Notes under the pieces: model-generated | Seen by the model: only the letters and a program-made list of their open reading frames with translations | Database searches by the model: none | Told to the model about the DNA's origin: nothing | DNA from: Modestobacter sp. VKM Ac-2984 | Lineage (GTDB): Bacteria > Actinomycetota > Actinomycetes > Mycobacteriales > Geodermatophilaceae | DNA length: 64,000 nt | Assembly (NCBI RefSeq): GCF_026967985.1 | Contig: NZ_JAPVBJ010000012.1 | Coordinates: 62,001-126,000 of the forward strand | Direction: 5' to 3' | Shown: piece by piece, positions 17,701-25,893 of the stretch | Position numbering within the stretch: the first letter of the stretch is position 1 | How the letters are laid out: each line of letters begins with the position of its first letter | Position numbers and translations under genes: made by a program

Positions 17701-18181
17701 GCAGGTCGCCGTACAGCGCCATCTGCAGCAGGGCCGGCACCTTGATCCGGCGGGCCAGCTTGGTGTCGGCGACGTCGTAGGCCCAGGCCCCCAGGTCACT
17801 GACCCGGTCGGTGCGCTTGAGCAGGAAGTCGGCGTGCCCGCGCCAGGTGCCGTCGAAGAAGGTGGCCTGGTAGACGACGTCCGCGCCGGCGCGCATCGCG
17901 GCGAGCGTCTCGGCCTGGGCCCGGTGCAGGCCGGCGGCGTCCTTCCCCGACGGCCCGGTGACCTCCACGACCGACAGGCCCCGGTCCCGCAGGCGCTGCA
18001 CGTGCCGCTCCTCGTGCGCCATGCCGTGGGCGGCGACCAGCTCGGTCATCGGGTCGACCGCCGGCGGCCGGCTCCGGGAACCGCGGGCGACCTCGAGGGA
18101 GAGCCGGGTGAGGTGCTCGCACTCGATGAAGCCGGTCAGGTCACTGGCACTGACCACCAGCGCGCCGTCGGACTCGTACAC
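14720..18181 (-). CDS. TM0106-type RecB-like nuclease / SF1 helicase
   Basis: A 1,153-residue DNA-processing protein. The N-terminus is a RecB/Cas4-like nuclease: Cys21 plus CGVCPWRETC (Cys218, 221, 227) would hold an Fe-S cluster as in AddB/Cas4, and HADFL (Asp118), YDVADTKLA (Asp136, Lys141) and QMALYG (Gln153) are the nuclease motifs. The middle (about 330-500) has RNase H/exonuclease-like acidic motifs (FFDIEGDPF, NRDDC). The C-terminus is an SF1 helicase: QGPPGAGKT near 758, VVDEAGQ, and LNVALSRAKT. Probable role in DNA repair or defence; the true partner is unknown. GTG start; its stop overlaps the vsr remnant. Confidence 0.88.
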   Translation of the reverse strand: MYESDGALVVSASDLTGFIECEHLTRLSLEVARGSRSRPPAVDPMTELVAAHGMAHEERHVQRLRDRGLSVVEVTGPSGKDAAGLHRAQAETLAAMRAGADVVYQATFFDGTWRGHADFLLKRTDRVSDLGAWAYDVADTKLARRIKVPALLQMALYGDLLAGLQGVPPELLTVVTGDQQELVFRYSDAEAYTRAARTRFLARLADGELAPPYPNAHCGVCPWRETCTARWREEDSLSLVAFMRRDHATALVEAGVPTVTALATRTPDELPDAIGRSSRERLTQQARLQVQERESGLPTYEFLPREPGRGFELLPPPSAGDLFFDIEGDPFAGDAGLEYLWGVLDTAGEFTAFWGCDPAADDQSAAERLAFEALVDHLTAAHAADPAMHVFHYAPYEPTRLKTLSARLQTREAEVDRLLRADVLVDLYAVVRQGLRLSKESYSIKQVEDYYRGHTRVHGADVSDAGESIVAFERWLATRDQALLDQIEAYNRDDCVSTRELRDWLEARRTELLASGARLVRPEDGDPDGSAENAAAQELREELELRLTAGLPDTDRTPEQEATWLLAQQLGWHAREARSAWWEYFRLRDLAADDLERETPALGPLEAPELVGAAQRSQHWRYRFPPQETKVSAGNRYEHLLPAADGKRLTSSVVDIDPTAGWVVLARGAAAALEHPTGLLPTSPPSDKLFRAALTDLGEQVAGSGIDAPGPVRSARDLLLRRPPRLLAGAPQREPGEESAAAVRRLAGLLDGGVLAVQGPPGAGKTYTGARAVVDLVRAGKRVGVTASSHKVIGNLLDAVMAAAREAGVPVRALQKADELQRCRDADVQCVGSNGQVVDALDGGDVDLVAGTSWLFARPELAGRLDVLVVDEAGQLSLANTLAVSRAATNLVLLGDPQQLRQPGRGIHPDGADVSALQHVLGEQEVLTADRGVFLDRSWRMAPALCRVVSGLSYGGELQPAPVTADNELDAPARWAAPAGIGWVPVVHEGNGSASPEEAAVVAELVAGLMGRSWRTGGVERVMGPADVLVVTPYNAQVNQVRSALAAVGLGEVEVGTVDKFQGREAAVAVFTLAASSGAHVPRRLDFLLDRHRLNVALSRAKTVAYLVGSPALLTSPVQTPEQLRLVNGLCRLVEIATAAARPAPQAPAVAQV

Positions 18182-18286
18182 CGTTGCCCCCGTCCCCTCC
18201 CCCGGGTGGAGGAGCTGCCGCGACCGTACGGCGGGGGTACGACACGACGGCGGAGGCGCCGACCAGACCCGGTCCCAGCCCCCGGG

Positions 18287-19096
18287 TCAGCTCAGGAAGC
18301 GGTCCACGACCGGCGCCAGCTCCGGTGCCTCGGTGACCAGGGCGAGGTGTCCGCCGCGGTAGAGGTGCAGCTCCGCACCCGGGATCAGCCGGGCCATCAG
18401 GCGGGGGTTCACCTCGGGGATGATCGGGTCGTCGTCCCCGGCCAGGACCAGCGTCGGCTGCTGGATCATGCGGAGCAGCGGCAAGCTCGTCCAGCCGGCG
18501 CCGGCCGCCAGCTGGTAGTAGTAGCCGCGCCGCGGACCCAGCCGCGACTGGGCGTGCAGCGCCTCGGCGGCACGCTCGGGGTGCTGCCGCATCGTGCCGC
18601 CGTAGATCTCCCCCGCGATGTCGCGGGCGTAGTCGGGGTCGCGGTGCCGCCGCGGGGTGAGCATCTTGGACAGCACCCGTGGGTGCGCCGGCACCATGAG
18701 CGATCCCGTCCCGGTGGCGGCGAGCACCAGCCGCCGACAACGCCGCCGGTGCTGCACGGCGAACTGCTGTGCCAGGCCGCCACCCCAGGAGAAGCCGAGG
18801 ACGTCGACGGCCTCCCGGTGGCCCAACTGGGAGAGCAACCCTGCGACGACCGGCGCGAACGTCATCATCGTGTAGGGCAGGACCGGCTTCGGGGAGCCAC
18901 CCACGCCCGGGACGTCGAAGCGGATCACCTCACGCCGCGGGTCGAGCGCGTCGACGAAGGGCTGCAGGACCTCCAGGCTGGCGCCGATGCCGTTCAGCAG
19001 CAACAGCGGCGTCAGGGTGCCGTCGCCGGGCCGGACCGAGACGCGCAGCGTCCGGCCCCCGACGGTGAAGGTGCGCAGCTCCGGTCCCCCGCTCAC
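18287..19096 (-). CDS. phaZ: Intracellular poly(3-hydroxyalkanoate) depolymerase
   Basis: A 269-residue alpha/beta hydrolase. LLLLNGIGASLEVLQPFV, the nucleophile elbow GFSWGGGLAQQFA (Ser about 103), AGDDDPIIP (Asp) and GGHLALV (His) match mcl-PHA depolymerases of the Pseudomonas PhaZ type, which hydrolyse stored polyester in the cytosol. The GTG at 19096 overlaps the phaC stop by four bases, so synthase and depolymerase are translationally coupled. A general alpha/beta hydrolase role is the alternative, but the neighbour supports PHA turnover. Confidence 0.85.
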   Translation of the reverse strand: MSGGPELRTFTVGGRTLRVSVRPGDGTLTPLLLLNGIGASLEVLQPFVDALDPRREVIRFDVPGVGGSPKPVLPYTMMTFAPVVAGLLSQLGHREAVDVLGFSWGGGLAQQFAVQHRRRCRRLVLAATGTGSLMVPAHPRVLSKMLTPRRHRDPDYARDIAGEIYGGTMRQHPERAAEALHAQSRLGPRRGYYYQLAAGAGWTSLPLLRMIQQPTLVLAGDDDPIIPEVNPRLMARLIPGAELHLYRGGHLALVTEAPELAPVVDRFLS

Positions 19097-20859
19097 TTGT
19101 CGAACACGTACGTGCCGGGTGCTGTGCCCAGGGTGGGCCGCCCGCCGCCGAGCTCCGTCGGGGCGGGGACCTCCTCGCCGGACCGCTCCGCCACCCACCG
19201 GGTGTAGTCCGTCCACCACGACCCTTTCTCGGTCTGTGCCGAGGCGAGCCACTCGTCGGCGTCCGGGACGTTGGGCGAGGCCGTCCGCCAGGTCGACTTG
19301 GGGTTGGTGGGCGGGTTCACCAACGAGGCGATGTGCCCGCTGGTGGAGAGCACGAAGCGGCTGTCGCCGCCGAGCAGCTGGGTGGTCGCGTAGCAGGACT
19401 GCCAGGGGCAGAGGTGGTCGGCGATCCCGGCGACCACGTAGGCGTCGACGGTGACCGCGGACAGGTCGACCGGCGTGCCGAGCATGGTGGCGGCCCCCGG
19501 CTTCGTCAGGGAGTTGCTCACGGCCATCTCCAGGAAGCCCTGGTGCAGCGCCGCGGTCATCCGGGTCGTGTCGGCGTTCCAGAAGAGGATGTCGAACGCG
19601 GCCGGCGGCTTGCCCTGCAGGTAGTTGTTGACCCAGTAGTTCCAGATCAGGTCGTTGGGCCGCAGCCAGGCGAAGACCTCCGCCAGCGTCGCGCCGTCCA
19701 GGTACCCCTTCTTCGCCGACGCCCGGGTGGCCGCCTCGGCGGACTTCTCGTCCAGGAACGCCCCCACCGTGCCGCCCCGGGCCTGGTCGAGCACGGTCAC
19801 CGCGAAAGTGGCCGACGCGACGCGGTCCTGCTGGCCGACGGCAGCCAGGTGGCCGAGCACCATGGCGGTGATGATGCCGCCGGAGCAGAAGGACATCAGG
19901 CCGGTCTGCTCCGCACCGGCGATCCGCTCGGCCGCGGCCATGGCGTCCAGCACCGCCTGCCCGTAGGTGTCCAGGCCCCAGTCGGCGTGCCTGGCGTCGG
20001 GGTTGCGCCAGGACATCATGAAGACCTGCTGCCCACCGCCGACGACGTGCTCGACGATGCTGCGACCCTCGGCGAGGTCGGCGATGTAGAACTTGTTGAT
20101 CGTCGGCGGCACCATCACCAGTGGGACGGCGTGCACCGTCGGCGTGGTGGGCCGGTACTGGATCAGCTCGAAGACCGGCGTCCGCAACACGACGACGCCG
20201 GGGGTGCGCGCCAGGTCCTTACCCACCTCGAAGGCGTCCGGCTCGACCATCGAGGGCACCCGGGGCGCCGAGGACAGGTCACGGACCAGCCGCCTGGTGC
20301 CGGACACCGCGCTGCGCCCGCCCGTGTCGATCGCCGTCTTCCACGCCGAGGGGTTCAACGCCGGGTTGTTGCTGGGCGCCAGGGCCTCGACGATGTTGGT
20401 CACGGAGAACCGGATCCGCTCGTCGTGGGCCCAGGGCAGGGCTGCGTCGTCGACCAGTCGGGCCGCCGTCTGCGCCGTCACCAGGTGCGCCTGCATGGCC
20501 CGCTTCAGCACCGGGTTGCCGGACCATGCGGGGTCGACGTAACGCTTGTCCTTGGCGTTCGGCGCCACCTCGGAACGGCCGAGCCCGATGCGACCCCACT
20601 CCCCGACGAGCCGGCCGGTGTGGCCGAGCACGGTGCGCGGACGGCGGGCGAGCGCCGCGGTGAAGCGGAGACTGCTGCTGACCGGTGGTACCAACCGGCG
20701 CAGCGGCCCGAGCGCAGCGTCGGTCAGGATCATGTCCAGCCCGGTAGCCGATTCGGCGATCCGCTCCGGCTCGGCATCGGGATCGCCGCCGGTGGTCGAC
20801 GCCGCCACCGGTACGGACCGTGCGATGCCCTGCCCGGACGAGCGCACGGGGCCGCTCAC
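19093..20859 (-). CDS. phaC: Polyhydroxyalkanoate synthase
   Basis: A 588-residue PHA synthase of the large single-subunit (class I/II-like) group. It polymerises hydroxyacyl-CoA on granule surfaces. The lipase-like box SFCSGG carries the nucleophile Cys at about 325; AGIADHLCPW supplies Asp and STSGHIASLVNPP supplies His, as in PhaC. PhaC_N motifs (NKFYIADLAEGRS, VFMMSWRNPD) are present. The GTG at 20859 was chosen because GAGGAG lies six bases upstream; an upstream ATG (20916) lacks this. A CRP-type site lies about 120 bases upstream. Confidence 0.93.
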   Translation of the reverse strand: MSGPVRSSGQGIARSVPVAASTTGGDPDAEPERIAESATGLDMILTDAALGPLRRLVPPVSSSLRFTAALARRPRTVLGHTGRLVGEWGRIGLGRSEVAPNAKDKRYVDPAWSGNPVLKRAMQAHLVTAQTAARLVDDAALPWAHDERIRFSVTNIVEALAPSNNPALNPSAWKTAIDTGGRSAVSGTRRLVRDLSSAPRVPSMVEPDAFEVGKDLARTPGVVVLRTPVFELIQYRPTTPTVHAVPLVMVPPTINKFYIADLAEGRSIVEHVVGGGQQVFMMSWRNPDARHADWGLDTYGQAVLDAMAAAERIAGAEQTGLMSFCSGGIITAMVLGHLAAVGQQDRVASATFAVTVLDQARGGTVGAFLDEKSAEAATRASAKKGYLDGATLAEVFAWLRPNDLIWNYWVNNYLQGKPPAAFDILFWNADTTRMTAALHQGFLEMAVSNSLTKPGAATMLGTPVDLSAVTVDAYVVAGIADHLCPWQSCYATTQLLGGDSRFVLSTSGHIASLVNPPTNPKSTWRTASPNVPDADEWLASAQTEKGSWWTDYTRWVAERSGEEVPAPTELGGGRPTLGTAPGTYVFDK

Positions 20860-20977
20860 GTCGTACTCCTCGGGCCGAGCTGGACTGACCGTGGTGGGGT
20901 GGTGCGGAGCTGGCACACGAGGGCTCCTCGTCTCGACACGCTGGCGGTCACGCGATGGTCCATCCGGGCGTACTGGA

Positions 20978-20993
20978 CGTGATGCCCATCACA
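20978..20993. promoter_or_regulatory. CRP/GlxR-type binding site before phaC
   Basis: CGTGATGCCCATCACA matches TGTGA-N6-TCACA at nine of ten positions and holds the inverted repeat GTGATG/CATCAC. It lies about 119 bases before the phaC start in a 386-base divergent region. cAMP-responsive control of PHA synthesis is an inference. Confidence 0.6.
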
Positions 20994-21143
20994 CAGCCCG
21001 CAGGCCGGCGGGGCAACCGGGCAGCCCGGCGACGAGCCGCGTGCTGCTCTCCTCGTGCGGCACGCCGGGGATTCGACGTCCTGGGCTCCACGAGGGGCCA
21101 GACCAGGACACCCAGCGAGGACACATCGCCGCCTACATCGAAA

Positions 21144-21163
21144 GACACATGTTTGGATGTGTC
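21144..21163. promoter_or_regulatory. GACACAT inverted repeat, candidate LacI-type operator
   Basis: GACACAT (21144-21150) and ATGTGTC (21157-21163) form a perfect 7-bp inverted repeat with a 6-base spacer. A third GACACAT half-site lies at 21120-21126. All sit between divergent phaC and the LacI-family gene, so autoregulation or phaC control by that regulator is possible. Confidence 0.5.
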
Positions 21164-21210
21164 CTCGCCTCCTGCACACCTACACCTGCCGCCTGCGCCT
21201 GGGGCAGCGG

Positions 21211-21238
21211 TTTCACCCTTTCTCCACTTCGGTAGAAA
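21211..21238 (+). promoter_or_regulatory. Promoter of LacI-family gene
   Basis: TTTCAC (21211-21216), a 16-base spacer and TAGAAA (21233-21238), seven bases before the GTG at 21246. No Shine-Dalgarno is present, so the mRNA may be leaderless. Confidence 0.4.
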
Positions 21239-21245
21239 GCGCGCT

Positions 21246-22259
21246 GTGCCCGCGACGCTGAACTCCGTGGCCGCGGCCGCGGGGGTCAGCACCAGCACCG
21301 CGAGTCGCGCCCTCTCCGGCCACCCGGCCGTGCTGCCCAGCACGCGCGCCCGGGTGGAGGCGGCCGCCGCTGCCCTCCAGTACCAACCCAACCGCACCGC
21401 CAGCGCCCTGCGCACCCGGCGCACGGGGCTGATCGGACTGGTCGTCAACAGCCTGCGGACGGCGACGTTCCACACGATCGCCGAGACCCTGCAGGGCTGG
21501 GCCGCCGAACACGACTACCAGGTGCTGGTCTGCACCACCGGCGGCGACCCGGCGCGTGAGGCGGCGTTCCTGCAGATGGCCCGCCAGCACCACTTCGACG
21601 GCGTGGTGATCGCCGGTTCCGGCGCGAACACCGACCTGGTCAACGTCCTGGTGCAGGAGGGCCGTGCGGTCGTGACGATGAACCGCGAGGTACCGGGCTC
21701 GCTGGCCCCGTCGGTGATGTCGGCCTACGAGACCGCCGCCCGGATGGCCACCGACCACCTGCTCCAGCTGGGGCACACCCGGATCGCCGCGATCGAGGGC
21801 CGACCGGAGGTGACCTCCGGCCGGCTGCACCACGCCGGCTTCCTGGCCGCGATGGCCACCGCCGGCGTCCCGGTCCGCGACGAACTGGTCTGCCGGGGGC
21901 CCTTCACACCTGACTTCGGCCGGTGGGCCGCCAGGCAGCTGCTCGACCTGGCCGAACCGCCGACGGCCCTGCTGGTGACCAACCACGAGGCGTCGTTCGG
22001 CGCACTGCCGGTGGTCGGGGACAGCCACCTGGTGGTGCCCGACCAGCTGTCGGTGATCTGCACGGAGGACGAGCCGTTCTACCTGTGGTGGTCCCCGCCG
22101 GTCACCACCGTGGACAACCGCGCCGAGCAGCTGGCCACCTGCGCCGCCGGCCTGCTGCTCGCCCAGCTGACCGCTGGCAGGTCAGCCGAGCCGGCGCCCC
22201 GGGCCGAGGTCGTGCCGCCGGTGCTCGTCGAGCGGGGGACGACCGCACCGCCGGCCTGA
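21246..22259 (+). CDS. LacI-family transcriptional regulator
   Basis: A 337-residue repressor. The N-terminal helix-turn-helix (SVAAAAGVSTSTASRALSG) and hinge helix with YQPNRTASALRT are typical LacI; a periplasmic-binding-like effector domain follows (TGLIGLVVNSL, VVIAGSGANTD, IAAIEGRPE, SVICTEDEPFY). The GTG at 21246 starts directly before the HTH and has no Shine-Dalgarno, with a -10-like TAGAAA seven bases upstream. It is divergent from phaC and next to a GACACAT inverted repeat, so it may regulate itself and the PHA genes. Effector unknown, usually a sugar or small metabolite in this family. Confidence 0.9.
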   Translation: MPATLNSVAAAAGVSTSTASRALSGHPAVLPSTRARVEAAAAALQYQPNRTASALRTRRTGLIGLVVNSLRTATFHTIAETLQGWAAEHDYQVLVCTTGGDPAREAAFLQMARQHHFDGVVIAGSGANTDLVNVLVQEGRAVVTMNREVPGSLAPSVMSAYETAARMATDHLLQLGHTRIAAIEGRPEVTSGRLHHAGFLAAMATAGVPVRDELVCRGPFTPDFGRWAARQLLDLAEPPTALLVTNHEASFGALPVVGDSHLVVPDQLSVICTEDEPFYLWWSPPVTTVDNRAEQLATCAAGLLLAQLTAGRSAEPAPRAEVVPPVLVERGTTAPPA

Positions 22260-22261
22260 CC

Positions 22262-22307
22262 CACCATCGGGCCGCCGCGGGGAAGTGACCACGGCGGCCC
22301 GGTGGTG
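22262..22307. terminator. Bidirectional terminator hairpin
   Basis: A 16-bp stem (22262-22277 with 22292-22307, one G-T pair) built on CGGGCCGCCG/CGGCGGCCCG, with a 14-base loop. It lies between the convergent LacI and siderophore-binding genes and has no T-tract. Confidence 0.7.
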
Positions 22308-22315
22308 CGACCAGC

Positions 22316-23335
22316 TCAGCCGACCACCTCGGACAGCTCCGGGGCGAAGCCGTCCAGCAGGTAGGGCAGGCTCAGGGCGCTGGCGAACTGCAGGGCCGCG
22401 TAGTCCTCGCCCTCGATGAAGATCGACCGGCCCTCGGCGACGGCGGGGAGCCCGGACAGCACCGGGTCGCCCTCGATCCCCGCGCGCTCGGTGTCGGAGC
22501 CGGACTGGAAGACCAGCACGTCGGCGTCGAGCATCCGGGCCTCCTCCCGGCTGACCGTCCCGTAGAACTCGCTCTGCGCCGCGGCGTCCAGGGCCGGGTC
22601 GACGACCATGCCCAGGTCCAGGAAGAACCGGGTGCGCGTGTCGGCGGAGGTGTGGAAGGGGTACTCGCCCTCGTAGGCCGGGCCGGACAGGGTGACCGTC
22701 TTCCCCTCCAGCTCCGGGTGCTCGGCCCGCGCCGCCGCGATCTGCTCCTCGACGTCGGCGATGAGCTCCTCGGCGCGGTCGGGCTGGCCGAGCGCCTCGC
22801 CGGTGATCCTGGTCTGCTCCTGCCACGGGGTGCCGAAGGCGATGAACTCCTCCGGCTGCACGACCGTCGGGGCGATCGCGCTCAGCGTCTCGTACTCGTC
22901 CTCGGTCAGGCCGGCGGTGACGGCCATGATCAGGTCCGGGTCGAGCGCGGCGATCTGCTCCGGGTCGACCTCGGCGCGCGGCAGGATCTCCGGGTCGGCG
23001 TCCCCGGCCGCCTCGTCGGCCCACGGGAAGAAGACGTCGTCCTCGGGGCCGAAGGCGTACCGGACGGCGACCGGGACGACGCCGAAGGCGAGGATCGCGT
23101 CCTGCTCGGTGTAGCCGAGGGAGACCACGCGCTCGGGCTCCTCGGGGATCTCCGTCGTCCCGTAGGCGTGCTCGATGATGACCGGGAAGGCGGAGTCACC
23201 GGCCGAGCCGGTGGCGGCCGCGGCCGGCTGTTCGTCGGACTCCGACGAACAGCCGGCCAGGACGGCGACCGCGAGGACGGGAAGGGCCAGCGAGGTGGCG
23301 GACGTGCGTCGCATGCGCGAACGGGATGGGGGCAT
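22316..23335 (-). CDS. Iron-siderophore ABC transporter substrate-binding lipoprotein
   Basis: A 339-residue FhuD/FepB-type binding protein. The N-terminus has arginines, a hydrophobic stretch and lipobox LAGC, so it is lipid-anchored outside the membrane. The body shows PERVVSLGYTEQDAILAFGVVPV, LDPDLIMAV and TVVQP, standard for this class. An iron box just upstream predicts induction by iron starvation. No permease or ATPase genes are adjacent, so its ABC partners must be elsewhere, a common arrangement. The ATG at 23335 was chosen after AGAAGAG; an internal ATG at 23314 is the alternative. Confidence 0.93.
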   Translation of the reverse strand: MPPSRSRMRRTSATSLALPVLAVAVLAGCSSESDEQPAAAATGSAGDSAFPVIIEHAYGTTEIPEEPERVVSLGYTEQDAILAFGVVPVAVRYAFGPEDDVFFPWADEAAGDADPEILPRAEVDPEQIAALDPDLIMAVTAGLTEDEYETLSAIAPTVVQPEEFIAFGTPWQEQTRITGEALGQPDRAEELIADVEEQIAAARAEHPELEGKTVTLSGPAYEGEYPFHTSADTRTRFFLDLGMVVDPALDAAAQSEFYGTVSREEARMLDADVLVFQSGSDTERAGIEGDPVLSGLPAVAEGRSIFIEGEDYAALQFASALSLPYLLDGFAPELSEVVG

Positions 23336-23351
23336 GCGCTCTTCTTACATG

Positions 23352-23368
23352 AGGGCAGCCTTACCTAA
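23352..23368. promoter_or_regulatory. Iron box upstream of siderophore-binding protein
   Basis: On the minus strand TTAGGTAAGGCTGCCCT, a good match to the TTAGGTTAGGCTAACCT consensus of actinobacterial IdeR/DmdR. It lies 17 bases before the start codon. The left half is nearly perfect and the right half weaker. Confidence 0.75.
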
Positions 23369-23405
23369 GTAGTCGGCACCGTTCGCGGTACCCGCCGGAG
23401 GGCGG

Positions 23406-24623
23406 TCAGCCCACCCGCTCGAACACCGCGGCGAGCCCCTGCCCGCCGCCGATGCACATCGTCTCCAGTGCGTAGCGGGCCTCCCGGCGGCGCATCTCAT
23501 GGGCGAGCGTGGCCAGGATCCGGGCACCGGTCGCGCCCACCGGGTGTCCCAGGGAGATGCCGGACCCGTTGACGTTCACCCGTTCGCGGTCGTCCGCGCC
23601 CAGGCCCCACTCCCCCAGGCAGGCCAGCACCTGGCTGGCGAACGCCTCGTTGAGCTCGATGAGGTCCATGTCGGCCAGCGTCAGCCCGGTCTGCTTCAGC
23701 ACCGCGGCAGTGGCCGGGACCGGGCCGATGCCCATCGTCTCCGGCGGCACGCCCGCCACGGCCCAACCGGTCAGCCGGACGAAGGGCTGCCAGCCGCGGC
23801 GATCGGCCTCGGCACGGGTGGTCACCACGCAGACGGCGGCGCCGTCGTTCTGGCCGGAGGCGTTCCCGGCGGTCACCGTCGCCTCCGGGTCGACCCGGCC
23901 CATGACCGGCCGCAGACCGGCCAGGTCCTCCATGGTCGTGTCGGGGCGGGGGTGCTCGTCCTCGGTGACCGTGCGGGCCGGCGTCTTCCGGGTGCCGGGC
24001 ACCTCGACGCCGATGATCTCGTCGGCGAACCGGCCCTCGCGGATGGCGGCGCCGGCGGCCTGCTGGGAGCGCAGCGCCCAGGCGTCCTGCTCGAGCCGGT
24101 CGACCGAGTACTCCCGCCGCACGTTCTCCGCGGTCTCCAGCATGCCGCCGGGCACCGGGTGGTGCAGGCCGCCGGCGGTCTCGCGGGCCCGGGCCAGCCG
24201 GTCGTGCAGCATGACGCCGTCGCCCTTCGCGCCGGTGCGCAGCCCCAGCGCGTAGTGCTCGACGTTGCTCATCGACTCCACACCACCGGCCACGACCACC
24301 TTGCCGGCGCCGGCCGCCACCTGCATCGCGGCGTAGATCACCGCCTGGAGGCCCGAGCCGCACCGCCGGTCGATCTGCAGGCCGGGGACCTGCACGCCCA
24401 GGCCGGCGTCCAGCGCGGCGATCCGGCCGATCGCCGGGTTCTCACCGCTCGGGCTGCAGTTGCCGAGGATGACGTCGTCGACCTCGCCCTCCCCCAGCCC
24501 GGTTCTCTCGACCAGCCCACGCAGCGCGGTGGCGGCGAGCTCGTTGGCGGACAGACCGGCGAAGACCCCGCCGAATCGACCGACGGGCGTGCGGACCGGG
24601 GAGCAGATGACGACGTCGTCCAT
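23406..24623 (-). CDS. Acetyl-CoA C-acetyltransferase (thiolase)
   Basis: A 405-residue thiolase that condenses two acetyl-CoA or cleaves 3-ketoacyl-CoA. Active-site Cys is in DRRCGSGLQA (about residue 89); NEAFASQ, GSGISLGHPVGATGARI (His) and CIGGGQG (second Cys) complete the site. The length is normal. It could supply acetoacetyl-CoA for PHA synthesis as PhaA does, since phaC lies 3 kb away, or act in beta-oxidation; sequence alone does not decide. An SDR gene lies 77 bases upstream on the same strand and may share its transcript. Confidence 0.93.
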   Translation of the reverse strand: MDDVVICSPVRTPVGRFGGVFAGLSANELAATALRGLVERTGLGEGEVDDVILGNCSPSGENPAIGRIAALDAGLGVQVPGLQIDRRCGSGLQAVIYAAMQVAAGAGKVVVAGGVESMSNVEHYALGLRTGAKGDGVMLHDRLARARETAGGLHHPVPGGMLETAENVRREYSVDRLEQDAWALRSQQAAGAAIREGRFADEIIGVEVPGTRKTPARTVTEDEHPRPDTTMEDLAGLRPVMGRVDPEATVTAGNASGQNDGAAVCVVTTRAEADRRGWQPFVRLTGWAVAGVPPETMGIGPVPATAAVLKQTGLTLADMDLIELNEAFASQVLACLGEWGLGADDRERVNVNGSGISLGHPVGATGARILATLAHEMRRREARYALETMCIGGGQGLAAVFERVG

Positions 24624-24700
24624 GCCCCGACTCTGCCAGCTCCCGGCCGCGCACGGGCAGTGGGACCGGCTGCTGGCCGGGAGCCGACGCCGTCGGGGTG

Positions 24701-25495
24701 TCAGTCGCGCGGCTTCGCGATCACCTCGTGCACGGAGGACTTCACCGAGTCGGGCAGGACCTTGCTCATCGCCTCCTGCGCCCGGGTCATCAGCGAGCCG
24801 GCGAGGACCTCCTTCTTCCCGGCCATGAGCCCCTCGAAGCCCTGCGCGGCGACCTTGGCCGGGTCGTCCTTGGGCCCCTCGCCCATGGCCGTGTCCTCCA
24901 GGTCCGCCCGGGGGAAGAAGTCGGTGTCCGTGGGGCCGGGCATCAGCGAGGTGATCGTGACGGCGGAGTCCTTGAGCTCCTGCTGCACGGCCTCGGTCAG
25001 CGACTGGACGAAGGACTTGGAGGCGTTGTAGACCGGCTGGTAGGCCCCGGGCATGGTCGCCGCGACCGAGGAGGTCACCAGCACCCGCCCGGCGTTGCGG
25101 CCGGTCATCTGCACGAGCACGAGCTTCAGCAGTGCGGCGGTGGAGACCACGTTGAGCTGCATGACCGCCAGGTCCTCGGCCCAGTCGGTGTCGACGAACG
25201 CACCCCCACGGCCCACGCCGGCGTTGAGCGCGGCGGCGTCCAGCGGCCGGCCGAGGCCCAGCACCCGGTCCCACAGCTGCTCGATCCCCTCAGGGGTGCG
25301 CAGGTCGGCCTGGACGGCGATCACCTCGGTGCCCTCGCCGCGCAGCTTCGCCGCCGCGGTGTCGATGCCGGCGTCCTCGGCGTCGATCACCAGGTCGAAG
25401 CCGTGCTGGGCGAACTGCTTGGCGAGCTCGAAGCCGATCCCGCTGGACGCCCCGGTCACCAGGGCGAGCGGCGTGGTCGGCGTGGTGTCAGTCAT
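24701..25495 (-). CDS. Short-chain dehydrogenase/reductase
   Basis: A 264-residue classical SDR. The cofactor loop TGASSGIG is at residues 15-22, NAG at about 91-93, Ser in VTSSVA and the YNASK catalytic pair near 157-161. No transmembrane segment. Acidic residues after the second strand (DAEDAG) favour NAD over NADP. It lies upstream of the thiolase on the same strand. It is not an obvious PhaB, whose motifs differ, so the substrate is unassigned. Confidence 0.88.
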   Translation of the reverse strand: MTDTTPTTPLALVTGASSGIGFELAKQFAQHGFDLVIDAEDAGIDTAAAKLRGEGTEVIAVQADLRTPEGIEQLWDRVLGLGRPLDAAALNAGVGRGGAFVDTDWAEDLAVMQLNVVSTAALLKLVLVQMTGRNAGRVLVTSSVAATMPGAYQPVYNASKSFVQSLTEAVQQELKDSAVTITSLMPGPTDTDFFPRADLEDTAMGEGPKDDPAKVAAQGFEGLMAGKKEVLAGSLMTRAQEAMSKVLPDSVKSSVHEVIAKPRD

Positions 25496-25668
25496 GCCCG
25501 CGCGGTACCCGGCTCCAGCCGGACCTCACCCGCCGGCGACCACCTTTTCGGTTCGCCGGCGTCCGATCCCCGGTGCTGGTGGCCGCACCCGGGGTCAGGG
25601 AGCGCGGCCAGGGAGCACCCTGGCACCCCCTGCTGACGGTTTCCTGTGCGTCGGCTCAGACTCGACCC

Positions 25669-25893
25669 ATGACCGAGGACACCGGGCCGGCCGGGAACGC
25701 CGGCGTGATCTGTTCGGCGAAGGGCTGCCGGGAGCCGGCGTCCGTCGTCCTGGTGTGGAACAACCCGAAGGTGCACACGCCCGACCGGGAGAAGACCTGG
25801 ACCGCGTGCGAGGCGCACCGCGAGCAGCTCTCGCACCACCTGGCGATCAGGTCGTTCCTGCGCCGCGTCGAGCCGGTCACCCCCCTGCGGTAG
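25669..25893 (+). CDS. Small Cys-containing protein (often mislabelled acetone carboxylase)
   Basis: A 74-residue protein with CSAKGC near residue 15 and TACEAH near 46. The Cys-x4-Cys and Cys-x2-His spacing suggests a small zinc-binding fold. The central VLVWNNPKVHTPDREKTW block is typical of a conserved actinobacterial family that databases tend to call acetone carboxylase, although it is far too small for that enzyme. The ATG at 25669 follows the divergent SDR gene by 173 bases. Its stop is only about 12 bases before the TPP riboswitch. Function unknown. Confidence 0.6.
   Translation: MTEDTGPAGNAGVICSAKGCREPASVVLVWNNPKVHTPDREKTWTACEAHREQLSHHLAIRSFLRRVEPVTPLR

Noticed and set aside
20860-20916. 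ATG at 20916 as phaC start
   Set aside because: It lacks a ribosome site, while GAGGAG lies six bases before the GTG at 20859.
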